Assembly (NCBI RefSeq): GCF_901709675.1
Contig: NC_051108.1
Coordinates: 3,100,001-3,164,000 of the forward strand
Direction of reading: 5' to 3'
DNA length: 64,000 nucleotides
Origin: Syngnathus acus
Lineage: Eukaryota > Chordata > Actinopteri > Syngnathiformes > Syngnathidae
Below are positions 37,585 through 57,500 of the stretch, one piece after another. The notes under the pieces are model-generated. The model was not told the origin of the DNA. It searched no databases and was given only the letters and a program-made list of their open reading frames with translations. The position numbers and the translations under genes are program-made. The number at the start of each line of letters is the position of its first letter. The stretch's first letter is position 1.

Positions 37585-37817
37585 ACCGTATTTTCCGCAC
37601 TATAAGGCGCACCTAAAAACCTCCAATTTTCTCAAAACAGTGCGCCTTATAATCAGGTGCGCCTTATATATGGACCAATATTGAGCCACTACAGCAGGCG
37701 TGTCCAAAGTCCGGCCCGCGGGCCAAATGTCTTATATATGGACAAAGTTTTAAAATGGGCCATTCATTGAAGGTGCGCCTTATAATCCGGTGCGCCTTAT
37801 AGTGCGGAAGATACGGT
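37585..37817 (+). mobile_element. MITE, CCGTATTTTCCG family, core B, nested in another repeat-like segment
   Basis: A 233-bp copy with the hAT-like insert at about 37695-37730. It interrupts sequence (37520-38060) that resembles a common fish dispersed repeat (CATGATTTTGGTTTTGATCA on the left, CAACGTCCTCTTGGTCATGA on the right), so it is the later insertion. Confidence 0.78.
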
Positions 37818-40172
37818 ATTTGTTTCCATTCATTCCGTTTCTTGCCAGCCTTGCGTTTGCCAATTAGCTCGCTCGGCCTTTGGTGTGTCTGTCATCCAGG
37901 TGATCCTTGTGGTCTAACCAGTTTGCTTGTATTTAGTGACCTGGTTTCGTTCAGCCTTTGCCAGTCCATTGCTTCTGTTTCTAGTGTTGTTGCAGCTCAA
38001 CGTCCTCTTGGTCATGATTATTTATATATTGAGTTTTTATTTTTGTTTTTAAGCCTGATTTTGCATCCACAAATTTCAAATCAAATCAATTTCCGCTTAT
38101 ATCCGACATCACCCCACGCACACGCGCAACACAAAAGTTGAGTTATTTCCATCTTGGCCTCATGCACAACATGTGGCTTGTGGAGGGGGTTTGCTAGTGG
38201 TGCAGCAGCTATCCCTAATATTTCTCACCTTTGTGTGGAGACTGAGGGGGTTGCCGAGTTTGTGGTAAAAAAAACGCAGAGGACTTCCTCTGGCTTGGCT
38301 GACGAGGTTGTCGGCGTCACTTATTGCAAACTCTTTTTGGCCTTCAGTTGTTCATTCATGAACTTCCATTCACTTTTGAATTAAATCGATTTTTCTACGT
38401 TTGACATTATTGATGATCGGGTCAGACGTCTGTGCTGTGCTGACGTCTGCAGTGGTGATGTAACATAATACAAGGTCAAGGCCAGATGGGATGGAAGAGT
38501 CGCTGGATCAGCCTAACAGTAGCACGGCGTCCTCACAGCAGGAAATGAAAAGCCTTTTCTTCTTCCTCCACTCTCTCCGTCATCTTTCATCTGTTTCCAG
38601 TTGACTTAAATGCACTGTGATTGTGTCGGGGGGGGGGGATTACTGCTTTTTGTTGGATGGAGGCTAGAGAGCAGATTTTTCGAAGCAATTGTGAAGTTGG
38701 TGACTCAGTATTCTTTGCTGATGTTATATTATGATGACATTCTGTTAAAAATAAAATTGACAATATTCAGATATTTGCAGGTTGACTTAGGGTGATGACT
38801 TTTTTTTTTTTTTACATGTGCCTGTTGAGAAATAAGATACTGGACAAAATTCTGGCAGGTTCCACATCCTCAGAATATCTTCCCTTCTCAAAGTTGTTGT
38901 TCTCAGCCCTAAATGGAGCTTGGTGAGAAAAAATGGTCTTACAAAAGGCCTCACCATTGTTATTTTTTCCTCCCCCATATAATCAAAATTTCAGAAAATG
39001 CAAATAGGCACAATGCTACCACATGGAAACATGATCAGGTCTAACAACCTGATGCAACAACCAAGTCACTTTAGACCAGTTCCGGAGCTCAGACGACTCT
39101 TTTCTAACATTTTGCAGTTATGCAATTTAACGACTATTTTCGCTTTCAATGCACACTCATCATTTTGGTGTTATCACGTCCTTAATAAGAACAGGTAAGG
39201 CAGAAAAAAAAAAACAAATTCCAGGTTTATTTTCAGCAACTTCATATTATCTGAGTGTCAAATTCTGTATATTCAGGTGGTGGTATTTGGTGGTGGTCCT
39301 CCTCTTAACACAACACACAGGCAGTTTGAGGTCAGTCCGGTAGCTCCGCAGTCCGTCCACTTCTTTGTGAGAATTACAGAGGCTAAATAAGACTTCTGTT
39401 CCATTCATCAGCACTTTGGTGCAACACTTCAAGGCTGATCGTTCGTTGACTATTACTGAGAGAGAGGGGGGGGGTCTTTTTAAAGGAATATCAAAGAACC
39501 TTGGCGGTAATTGGGTGGGTCTTTTGCAGCTCGGCTCTGTCATTATTTAAGGAGGTGTTTGGGTGTGTGGACCGGAAGGTTGCAAAATAGTACACTCTTT
39601 TTAAATTCTCGCCATCAAGCAAAGATAAAAATATGGGGCATGATTTGCAGATTTTTTTTTCCCGATAAATTTAGTTTTGATTCATGTTTTTTTTTGCAAA
39701 ACTGTCACTATTACAACCTTAATTGCATGTAAAGCTTTTTGGGAACATTTTTATTTTCCGTGACAACAGATGGTGTTCGACTTTCAAGGTTACACTGGCA
39801 TGATAAAGTTCAAGGGTCTCTTCTCTCTTCCATTGAAGCCTTAAATGGTGCAAAAGTAAACACAGGCGCACCTGTGTGAGAACTGCAGCGGCCATTACGG
39901 AGAGCCCGATTGGTGTATTGCAAGTATTTGACTTCCCTTGGACGGCACTTGTGACAATGAACTTGCAATAGTTTGACCTTGGCCATCCCGAAGCACAAGA
40001 TCAGTCTTGTCGAACGTGCTCACCTGGTTCGCTGAAGTTAAAGTGCAGAAGTGGATGTTACATTCCTCATGTGGCCTTCATCACCTCGAGACTTGACGAT
40101 GCAATTCTATCTGGGTCTTACCAACACGACTTCAACAAAAAGCATACAACACCATCATGAGACTTTTAACTA

Positions 40173-40178
40173 TTTATT
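40173..40178 (-). terminator. Candidate polyadenylation signal of thbs1
   Basis: TTTATT on the plus strand reads AATAAA on the mRNA strand, about 1.59 kb after the stop codon. Confidence 0.45.
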
Positions 40179-40921
40179 ATCTTGAAGTACGTTACAAAAT
40201 AATCATGAATTAAAAAAAACAGCATCGGAGCATTTTTACAACTAAGAACATGTTTACAGACAAGCAAAACTAATTGTACAAAAATAATGATAATATAGAT
40301 AAACAAAACCCACACCCCTCCCTCCCCCCAAAATAAAAATGGTAACGAATACAACATCCTCACCTCAGTGTGCAAACCGTTTATACAGATGGATCGGTGC
40401 CCTTTTGTACGGCAACAAATCCCGATAAATTATTTAAATAGCATTTATCTACACACGCTCATTGACCTCTTACAAACTGCTAAGAACAAAACAACAATAA
40501 TTTATCTGCTAAAAACAGCACTGGACAGATACGATAAAGCAAAAATATTCTTTAATTAAAAAGAAGAAGAAGAAGAAGACATCTCCCATTTTACTGGCCT
40601 TCTTGCTGGGGTCGTTTTGGGAGCTGGTTGTTATTCAATTTACAATTCTTTCAAGGAAAAATAAATGTTTGTGTTGATCAACTGCAATGAGGTAATATTT
40701 GTACATCATTTAATTCGTTTCGCTACATGCTAAATAGTTGTATCAAAACCAAACCAGAATTATTTGCGAGATGCGAATTTGGATTTGATAAGAGCAACAC
40801 ATCCAGTTTCTGAAACCTGATGACTCCTAATTTTCTTACTGTTTATCAGATCGATTTTGTACTTTTTCAAAGTATTATTTTTTTTTGCCTACACTGTAGG
40901 CAAGAGTCAATAAATTACATG

Positions 40922-40929
40922 TATTTACA
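40922..40929 (-). promoter_or_regulatory. Pumilio-type element in thbs1 3' UTR
   Basis: TATTTACA on the plus strand reads TGTAAATA on the mRNA strand, a perfect match to the Pumilio recognition element UGUANAUA. One 8-mer can occur by chance; its place within the likely UTR is the only support. Confidence 0.3.
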
Positions 40930-41000
40930 TCATACCAAATTCAAACCTCAAAAGATGAAATTAATAAGTCTTGTTCTTGACATGATGGAGGGAATGCAGA

Positions 41001-41033
<33 letters not shown>

Positions 41034-41763
41034 ACAAGATGCTCATTTTACCTGAGAGTTGTTAAACAATTCAGGACTGACACAATTCCATTTTGCATAT
41101 TGTACTATGTTGATTTTTGGATAACATTTCTCCTTTTCTTGGGTTTTCATGGAGTCTTAGGTACGCACAAGCATGAACGCAAACTACAACAGATTCCTAA
41201 AATGTTACTGCTGCCATCATCTGAGTCCTCCAAAAGTATCTATGCAACCTGGTAAAGCAAATGGAATATATATATACTCAGTCTTTTCTTTGGGATGTCC
41301 ATCTGGAGGGTGAGAAGGTGAGGAAGGCTGAAGAGAAAAAGCTGAGAGGATGTTAAAAAAAAAAGTTTGGAAGTGCATAGTTGTCTACGGGGAGCTCGAG
41401 TCGCACAGAAATGAATGAGGTCTTTCAGAAAGTAAGGAGAGCTGGGACAGAAAGGTGCCGGTGTCCTACAGGCAAAGGTGGGAGGGAGGGAGGGAGGGGA
41501 ATATTTTCCTTTTTCTCTCCAGCTTTCCCCACTCTCGCGGAAGGGTGGAGGAGAAGGGCACTCTGATCCTCAAACGGTACTCAGCCATTTGGTTTTGGGC
41601 CCAAAGCGGCTTCACGTTACCCCTAAGGCCGCCCACATGCCCTTGCACGCATTGCACAAGAAAGCATTGTGGAGATAATTCAGTCCCTGGATTTAATGAG
41701 AGAATAAAAAAATAGTTCATACTACTAAAAGGTGCATTCCTCAGAACATCTAGCGCTGTGCGT

Positions 41764-48887
<7,124 letters not shown>

Positions 48888-48906
48888 GATGAGACAACTT
48901 AACTAC

Positions 48907-49240
48907 CTAGGACAAAAATAATCAAATAAAATGATAAATTTACTATCAAAGTTCATGCAAACATTGTTCCACCCAATCAAATATTTACTCACCTGTTTAG
49001 AAAAAATCCAAAGAATCGATAAAAATTAGAGGGGGAAATTACAAAAATAATAAAAATCCGGAAATAATCCTTAGGAATTGGTATGTAGGCCTAATATTTT
49101 GGGGGAAAATAAAACAAAAGGTCCACTGGACATCAGCAACATTGAGACATTTTATGGAGAAAAATGAGTCCTGAATGTGATCAGTCGCAATAAAAAGCCC
49201 CTTATAAGCTGAAGGGGGACAAAGTGCTATTTAAATAGTT
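48907..49240 (-). promoter_or_regulatory. thbs1 5'-UTR intron, candidate non-coding exon 1 and core promoter
   Basis: An acceptor TTTGTCCTAG ends at 48907, just in front of the start-codon exon. A matching donor ACAG|GTGAGT is at 48993/48992, so a non-coding first exon probably runs from 48993 up to roughly 49.2 kb. Upstream on the minus strand are two TATA-like motifs, TTATAAGG (around 49200-49207) and the palindrome CTATTTAAATAG (49227-49238). A one-mismatch CArG box, CCTTATAAGC, lies at 49200-49209, and an inverted CCAAT box is near 49268. Mammalian THBS1 is a serum-responsive TATA gene, which fits. The exact transcription start is inferred. Confidence 0.5.
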
Positions 49241-49310
49241 TAATGCCATTCCCAACAAGTGGCCTCGTCCAATCAGGGGTGAGAAAAGAAGGGTCGAGTT
49301 TATCATCCAT

Positions 49311-49375
49311 CGGAGAGAGAGAGAGAGAGCGAGAGAGAGAGGGAGAGGGAGAGGGAGAGAGAGAGAGAGAGAGAT
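49311..49375 (+). repeat. GA microsatellite upstream of thbs1
   Basis: A 65-bp GAGAGA/GGGAGA tract about 80-140 bp upstream of the TATA-like motifs of thbs1. GA tracts near promoters can bind GAGA-type factors or form H-DNA; here this is only a possibility. Confidence 0.9.
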
Positions 49376-51321
49376 ATTTATTACAAATTCCCATAACGAA
49401 AAATGCTATTTAAGTGTTTTATCAATGTGTTTACATTATTGTGCCTGCAGTTGCACTCATTCAATTAATAGACAGTATGTGGTATTAAGTTAAATTCTAA
49501 CATTAAATATTGATTCTAATTATGCCTGATTAAGCTATTAAGTTATATTCTAACATTAAATATTAATTTTTATTATGCCTGATTCATAAAGCCAGTGTGT
49601 TGTGATTTGTAGGCCGTATACAGAAAAGTGATCACAAACAGGTACTATTAACTGGACAGCAATAAATGCATGCAGTTCCGTTTTGAACCGCCAGGAGTCG
49701 ACAAAACACAGTAACCTGAGGTAATGGTTAAATTGAGGTGTCTGGGTGCAAACTAAAGTGCAGGGCACGAGTGTACTCTTCGACTAAGTGTACTGAATGA
49801 CAACTGAGAGATTTTCACTGCTTGTTGACAACTTGAAAGAAATCAAACGACTGAGTGAGTAATCTATCCACACGTCACATCAAAAAAGATTATGGTGCAC
49901 AAGGTGCGCATAAAAGCACCTGAACGTTGCGCATGCACTTAAATGCACTCATGACTCGGCATGATACTTTTTACAAGAGACATGAAATGCAACGGGCTGA
50001 CTCTGCAACTCAAATATGTCTAGGAATGTATCTTCAGTCTATTATCAGGTCACGGCGCACCAGCTTCTTTTTATAGGCTTCCATGGACAATGTCATTTAC
50101 ATTCCAGAGGAAATAGACATGATGGTGTTCCCAAACATATGCCCAGAGGTTGTTTTGATTTAATTTGTGAGTTTGCATTAAAAAACAACAACTTTAAAAC
50201 GCTGTTTCCATTTTAGATTTTTTTTTTTTTAAAAGAAACATTAAAAACAATCATTGGCTTTGCATGCAATATTGCCGTAAAACTTGAAGCTTTGACTATA
50301 GGCCAAGTGATGTAAAAAAAGAAAAGAAAAAAATATCAATGGTGAGGTTAAGTTGAGGCCAAAATTTATTGACTTGAAAGAATGAAAACCATCAAATGTA
50401 TCACTGCTTCTTTAAATATGGAGAACTATTATGGACCCAATAAATTACAACATCGGACACTTTAAGAACCCCAAATTTTGTTTTTTGTTCGACATGAATA
50501 TAATTTATTGAGAATTTCAAACATCCTTTTACAGCTCTGCGTACATTCCTTGGATAAACCAACACAAACTGTGGTGACCCAGCAATAAACTGTTGTCAGC
50601 TGACCTTATTTGGAGACATAGAAAGGTCACCTGCCACATACCCATTCCCGGCATACCTTTGCAACATTCATAAATATCAAGGGAGCATTTTTCTTCATAC
50701 CATATGGCCAGTTGAGTCACGCAATGCAAAGACTCCTTCGTAATCAGTCGGAGAAATATTAGATCTTTATGAAACATAATTCTTGGAACCGCGCAAGAGC
50801 CCCGAACCATTTTCTAATAACATCACTGTTGTCTTGTTGCATTAACAACACGTCTAAGAAGATCTCTGGTGACCCTGTCATGGTCACCAGGTTAGGAGGT
50901 TGGGAGTGAGAGGACCTTTCAGGACCTATTTAGCGCATGAGTGAGCAACTGACGGTTCAATAGAGCCTCCAACCAGGGAGGGGCTCCCTCATCAGACATT
51001 GACATTGCTCCCTGTTGTCAATCTTCATATATGGGAACATTAGGATGTCATCAAAAGCACTTCCCAAATAAATTTTTATATTAAATAATTCTAATTTGCT
51101 ATCTGCGCCTTTCAATTGGCATTTGTGGGCTAAAGAAATTAGAAAGGGGGTGGCTGAGGTCCTCATAACAAACAAAACTAACAAAAAACAAAGATGAAAC
51201 ATTTTGGATTCAATACTAAAGATAAAATGCTAAACAAACCAGACACAAACATTAACCTGCTTAGCTGCCCAGACTGACCTAAAAAAACAAAACAAACAAA
51301 AAAGTGGGCAACCCAAATATC

Positions 51322-51372
51322 CCATCCATCAATTTTCTGGGTCGCTTGTCCTCATTAGGGTCACGAGTATCG
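51322..51372 (+). repeat. Fragment of a dispersed fish repeat
   Basis: CATCCATCAATTTTCTGGGT followed by CGCTTGTCCTCATTAGGGTC. The same block occurs inverted in gpr176 intron 1. Confidence 0.4.
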
Positions 51373-53312
51373 AGTATCACAAGCTGTCATTTGCATTCCT
51401 TAGTATCAGCAAGTTGTTTATTTTGGCCAAAAAGTGGGTTATTTTAAAACATACCAACAGCAGAGTGATAAATACCTCCCAGGCTATCTAGTTTAGTACC
51501 TCCTCTCGAGTCCCACTTGACAAAAAGCAGATTTGCACTAACGCTGGTGTTGATGGAGTTGCTGAGCAACGATGCGATGCAGGACACTCGAGGGTAACAC
51601 AGGGAGCTGTTTCAGGGTTATGACCACAAACTAAAGACTAGAGCCAAAAGAGAAGCTCTTAGATGTTGATATGCACACAGTCGGCCATTGTATTGTGTCA
51701 AGGACGTTGCATAAACTTTGGCAAAACCGCAATCAAACAAATGTAAAGGTGACGTGCAAAGTTATAAAAACATTGTGTGGTAATTGTATTTCATAATAAG
51801 GGCTTCAAAATCAATTTAATGCAACGCTGATTTGAAATAATCTGTTGTCGCCATGGCGACGTCAGGTAATCACCATTAGAGTTGGCTTTGTTGTTGGAGC
51901 CTATCACAGCAAAAAAAAGTATTGATTAACATCTACAAGGTTCTTAGCGATATAATATGTAAATATGATACACAACTTTATCTGCCCTCGTTATTGCTAT
52001 AATCTGAAGTGGAGCCTCGCTGAGATTAAACACTGAATGTCCTTCGATGTTTTTGTTGCTGATAAAACAGAGATGTTGATTGTTGGCGCCGCCAGACACC
52101 GGCGCTTAAATAAGGAAAACACTCTGAGTCTTGATAAATATGCTGTTAACCAAAGTGACTGGACAAAAAATAAAAATAAATATAAAACTAAAAATTAAAT
52201 TAAAAATAAATTAAATTTAAATTGGATTAATTAAAACCACATTCACTGATAACAACATGAAAAAAAAAAAATCCAAACGCTCAACTGATTGCAAGTTGAG
52301 GTTGGAAGCCACAACCTCTGACTGCTTGGCTGATGTGCTAACCGCACGTGCCGCCATGTTGTCCAAAAGAGACAAACAGTGACTGCAATTTCTGGAACTC
52401 TTATGTTGGATACTTCCCATGTTAATTGATGAAAATATGTGGATTTACTGGAAATTGGGGCAAGGGGGAGGTTATACAATTTGTTATCTGGTTTGGCTGA
52501 TGATATGAAACAACCAATATAATGATAAAAAAAAAAAAAACGCAATTGAAGACTTGCTAATTCCATTCAATTTTTTATTGTTCTTCAGCAAAGTGACTGA
52601 ACAATTGTTTTTATCTTCTACCGTTCTTTCCGTGCTTTTAACGTGGTTAAGGTGGAATGAGGAAATAAGATTTAATCAAAAACTTGGACTGTGGTAGTGA
52701 ATATCTGAAGAGTGTTGAGTGTCCCTGACATGAGAACACAGGATGATGTGTTTGGAAAGAGCAAAGCCTGAAATGTTGCCTACGAGCGCTGTTTGCTCTC
52801 CTTTAATCTGCGTCTTTTTTTTTTTTTTTTCCGTGGAGATGTCAAAATAAACAAACCGCAATCTTCTTCCTCAAGGAGAAACTGGAAAAGTTCTGTCCTT
52901 GTAGGGATGGCGTGAAGTCCCTCAATTGAATCCAAAACATGTGTTCACATCGTGAGATGGACGGTTTTACTCCATTACAAATGGCAGTTGAAAATCTTTT
53001 TTTTTTCTGCTTGGCTTGTTTTGTGATAAGAACAGCCGGATTTCCGACATTAGGTAATCAAATCGTTTATTTGGGTGTGCGGCAGTGTTTTTTCCTGACT
53101 GTCACGGCCTTAAACTGCTTGTTGGACCTTAGGGCGGGAAAAGCGATACATTTTTTACAATAACTCAGACTTTGATTTAATATTTTTTATTTATATTTAT
53201 GGTTAACGCTTAGACTGTCACTGACAAAATGTGTTTTTTTAAAATATTTTTTTTGCATCTCTTTGCATTTAAGGTGCTTTGTAGCTCACACACTTGCAAT
53301 ACGTCCACAGGT

Positions 53313-53621
53313 ACCGTATTTTCCGCACTATAAGGCGCCCCTAAAAACCTCTAATTTTCTCAAAAGCCGACAGTGCGCCTTATAATCAGGTGCGCCTTAT
53401 ATATGGACCAATATTGAGCCACTACAGCAGGCGTGTCCAAATTCCGGCCCGCGGGCCAAATGTATACATCTTATATATGGACAAAGTTTTCAAATGGGCC
53501 ATTCATTGAAGGTGCGCCTTATAATCCGGTGCGCCTTATATATGGACAAATTTTTAAAATGGGCCATTCATTGAAAGTGCGCTTTATAATCCGGTGTGCC
53601 TTATAGTGCGGAAAATACGGT
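53313..53621 (+). mobile_element. MITE, CCGTATTTTCCG family, core B
   Basis: A 309-bp copy, the same length class as the one at 381, with the hAT-like insert at about 53427-53461 and duplicated internal AAAATGGGCCATTCATTGAA units. Confidence 0.82.
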
Positions 53622-54584
53622 AGTTGATGAATTTTTGCCATTTTGTTGCCTAAGTAGCACCACGTGTTGCACATGTGCTCCAGCTGTTCTGTGCACGCCA
53701 TATCATGGAGGTGTTTGCTTCTGTTTTGAAACATTCCATCATCATGAAATAATTGGAGTATCAACCTCGAAATCACGCCTGGATAGTTTCCGTCTGTGAC
53801 GAAGGTGATGCAGTGATAATCCCATAATGTTGCTATGGTGACAAAATAGGCTGAAATGATTGATGAGTAGAATGAATTTGGAAGTATTTTCAGATCAGGC
53901 ATCTTGTTTTGTTGGCGGAACTACAAAAAGCTTCTTGAAAGATGCTGAACATGCAGACAAACAATGGACGGAAAAAAATCATCAGATGCTATCGGAGGGA
54001 GTCGGAAAGGAAATGGCACGCCACTTAACGCACCCCTTGGGTGTGTTCTGGATGGGAGCAAGAATGTGAAGAATGTCGGATCGGACATCTCAGCAAGACG
54101 CTTTCATGGTAGAGACCCGTGGATTGATGTAAAGTTAATATTTGGACTTTGTTTTTCCTCTGAAGTGTGAAGCAATTTTAAAAATTCAATAACTTGGAGC
54201 TTTTGGACAAAAAGGAACTGCACCAAGCATTTTGTTGAGTATTATTTTGATCACCTGAACAAATATTGCCTTGTTTTCTTTTTTTTTTGGTTTCCTGTTT
54301 CTTTTTGTGAAGCAAGCACGTTGCCCACGCAAGCACAGTGCTCACGTTGCATGCCCTGTGAGTGAGCATTTTGATTCACGCTGAGGCATATTTTGCACAG
54401 TTAATTTAGCGGGAATAAGAAACAGCTCGGCATCAATTTTCTTTCAATGGCACGTCTGGGTTTGTAGTTTTGCCCATAATTGGGCATCACATTTATGCTG
54501 TGAGGACATTGGAGCATCACGTGGAAGAAGAATATTTATTGTTATAAATAGACGCATATTCATAAAATGATGTATGGCAATGCC

Positions 54585-54594
54585 TGACTCAGCA
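54585..54594 (+). promoter_or_regulatory. bZIP motif TGACTCAGCA
   Basis: A perfect 10-mer about 5.4 kb upstream of the thbs1 promoter. A canonical AP-1 TGACTCA lies 130 bp further, near 54715. Confidence 0.4.
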
Positions 54595-57500
54595 ATTTTG
54601 GGAAAGTTTGATAATTATTCCCCACACCTTAATCAAAACATAACTGGGAGGATATTGCGTCATCTCAAAAGATGAAACGTATGTATTGCATACAGTCACA
54701 TTTTGAGTATGATTTGACTCATAATTTGATTATTATTTTGTTTCTTCGAGATGTAGCATTGGTGATTTCATGTTTGTTTTTTTTTCTGAGCAACGGTATA
54801 ACGTAAACATCAAAAGAAACTTTCCAAACAATTTGAAAATGGATGTTAAATTGCACCTCATGTTTTTATGAGCTCACTTTGGGCTTGATTCGGTTTGACT
54901 AATTTGGAAATATTAGAAGTTGTTTGGAAATGTTCTTGTTTTACTCATTCCCTCTTGGATTTCCACAATGTTGGGGATTATTAGCTCCCAGAATCCTTAG
55001 TTACCCCCAAACTGTCTGGACGTCTGTGATCAAGCGCTACAACGACAGCTTCTGCCGTGATTCATTTAATATGGGCTTCTTGCAGAGTTGTGGCCGCTGC
55101 AGTCTTTCAAATTGTCACCACTAATAATAGCGGATGAGCCCACTTTTATGGCGGTGTTTGCGTTAAAATTACAGCTTGCGTGCCGCTATAGTGTTGGCTC
55201 GTGGATCCAGAGGACGGTGGGGAACCACAGCTCCTCGGGAAATATTATGTGCAAACATATCAATTTCTGGGTTAAATATAATATTTGGATGTGTCTTTTC
55301 CTTTTTACTGACATGTTGCGCGAGATGTATCATTTTCTATTTAGGTGGTCACGAGTAGATTTCCAGCTGCAAAAAAAAAAAGACATTTTTGCTTGCATAC
55401 TTTGGAGGGTTCTTCCCAACCTGAACCAGACTTGAACCAGGTTCTTGTTTCATTCTCCTCAAAACATCTGAAGCTGATTCAAACAACGTTGTGGTCAGTT
55501 CATTAAGACCAGAAGACACTATCAGCATCCCAATTTCTTTTCACTCTGAATCCCTCCGATGACTTGCCACCAATTCCTCCTCCCCTTGTGAAAGCAGCAT
55601 TGTGTGTGTGACTTTTTTCTCAGCACATTAAAGTGGTCTGAGGGAAACAATCTTAATGTGGCTGATACCGTGCCATCAGCCTATTTGCCGTGTGTTCTCA
55701 ATAACAGGAAGTCAGGAGAAATGAGTTCTCCCATAATTACAACATGCTTGTTTTCCCTTCCTCTCCATATAATGTTCTTGGGGGTAAACTCGCCTCAAAG
55801 GACGGAATGTTAAATCTCATATCAGAAAAGGGCTTCCATAATAAAACGGCACTAGTTTAATAAACTTCTAATATTCCAGGTATATGGATATAAACAAAGG
55901 AGTGATATTTGCTTTTGGGGATCTGTGATAGCATCAAGAGCAACATAAATTAAATATTAACAATAAAGGTTGTCGATGCATCGTTAGTTGTCTTGCGTCG
56001 TTAATTTAGTATCTCATCGCCTGACCTTCTTAGCAAGAAATGGACAACTATGAGCAGTTGAGGATTATATCTTGAACACAGACAGATGTTCTTCTGTGCT
56101 GTGAGCTATTTTCCACATTTAATTTCATTTTTAACCGCAATTACAATTTCACAAAGTGGAGGGCAACATTAAGACACAGACAGTCTGTGAGCAATAAACG
56201 GGTTATTCATATACCAAAGCCATACAATAACAAAACAAAAATGAAAGAAAATGTAATTGGTGGATTTCAATGGCCTGATCTGCGCCTCCCCACTCTCATG
56301 TTTGAACTTTTATATAATGATTACATAATGTAATATACAGCAAGTATTTTGCAAGAGTTTATATATCGTAAATTGCAACTCGTATGATGGATTTGACTTC
56401 CCAGGGACAGAGGTCTTGGAATTTCATTTATTTCTACTCCCATGGTGGTGGGCTTTTGATCCCACTTTGAGTTTTATGCAAGAATACAGTTTACCTTTGA
56501 TTCAACTTGAATATCTTCATCAAGGGAGCTTTTACTTTCACACATCTCAAATGTGACACTCTTTCACTTACAATTCATTCACGCTTGCATGCATCATTAA
56601 AGCGCTTAGTGGCCGACCCGAGGAGACCGAGCAGGAGAAAGAGTCTGTTGTAGAGCAGACGGCTATAAAAGAAAGCAAAAAGAATTAGTGTGTGATTGGC
56701 GGTGAGAAATCCCACTGAAGTATGAGAAGTGGGATTAGAAAGTGAATATAGCGATGACCACCATGTTGCCCAGCTAGACGCTGTAATTACACACGTTGTG
56801 ACTGATGCCATGATTACTCAAGAGGAAGGAGATACTGACAGTAATAGTTGGGAAAATATGAACTACAATGACAGGCTGTGGTCATCACTTTCATCACTTT
56901 CCTCGAGATTATTTCAGCATCAAATTTGAAGTCATTATATAAAGGTACAGAAATTGCTATGTTGAAGCCACTGTGGCTGGAATAACACACAATTCCGATC
57001 TTCATGAGAGATTATCCTTTTTATAGATGTCACATTTTCAAGAACTCCCCCAAAAAATTCGGATTGTCTTAAAACCGGAGGTTTTATTTGAAGATGTTTG
57101 AAATGACATAGAAAAGCAAAGCTTTGATTTCGCAGCGTTGTTGCCGTGGCGACGCACTGTTTACCGTGTATAATTATTTATGTGATTTAATTTGATATGT
57201 TTTTGTAAAGCACTTTGTTATGGCAAATGCTGTCGTGAAAACGTTAAATAAAAGATGTTCTTGTATTTTATTGCATCGTAGTGTGCCAATGGAATTTCCT
57301 TAAATCGAAATTTTGCACAGACGATTGGGTTCAAAAGAAATCATGCAGGCAGTGAACTTTCACAAAATGAGGCAGCCTGATCACTGTTGCGTAAGAGACC
57401 AGAATTAGTCGATGTGGGGGGTCGTGTTATCAATTAACAAAGCCACGCAGGCTCATTCCAAATCCCTCTACAACACTTTTTCTGGAAGCAGTGCAGGTCT

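Larger units (their letters stand above)
23477..40154. other. gpr176-thbs1 intergenic spacer
   Basis: 16.7 kb between two convergent genes. It holds five MITEs (24229, 29575, 31427, 35585, 37585), AT-rich tracts, and the X-box, CTCF-like and bZIP motifs listed separately. The longest open frames (minus 32941-33486 and overlapping minus frames at 36684-37356) show no domain I recognise. In human, FSIP1 occupies this position; I found no fsip1 exon. Confidence 0.65.
40155..41763 (-). other. Probable thbs1 3' UTR
   Basis: Sequence after the TAA stop (41766-41764) stays without splice or coding signals down to an AATAAA on the minus strand at 40178-40173. This gives a UTR of about 1.6 kb. It is AT-rich with several ATTTA pentamers on the mRNA strand and a poly-A/T tract near 41010-41035. 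The end point is inferred from the signal only. Confidence 0.55.

Noticed and set aside
37842-38141. 99-codon frame with hydrophobic stretches beside the MITE at 37585
   Set aside because: The sequence resembles a common fish dispersed repeat that runs on both sides of the MITE; no signal peptide or conserved domain.
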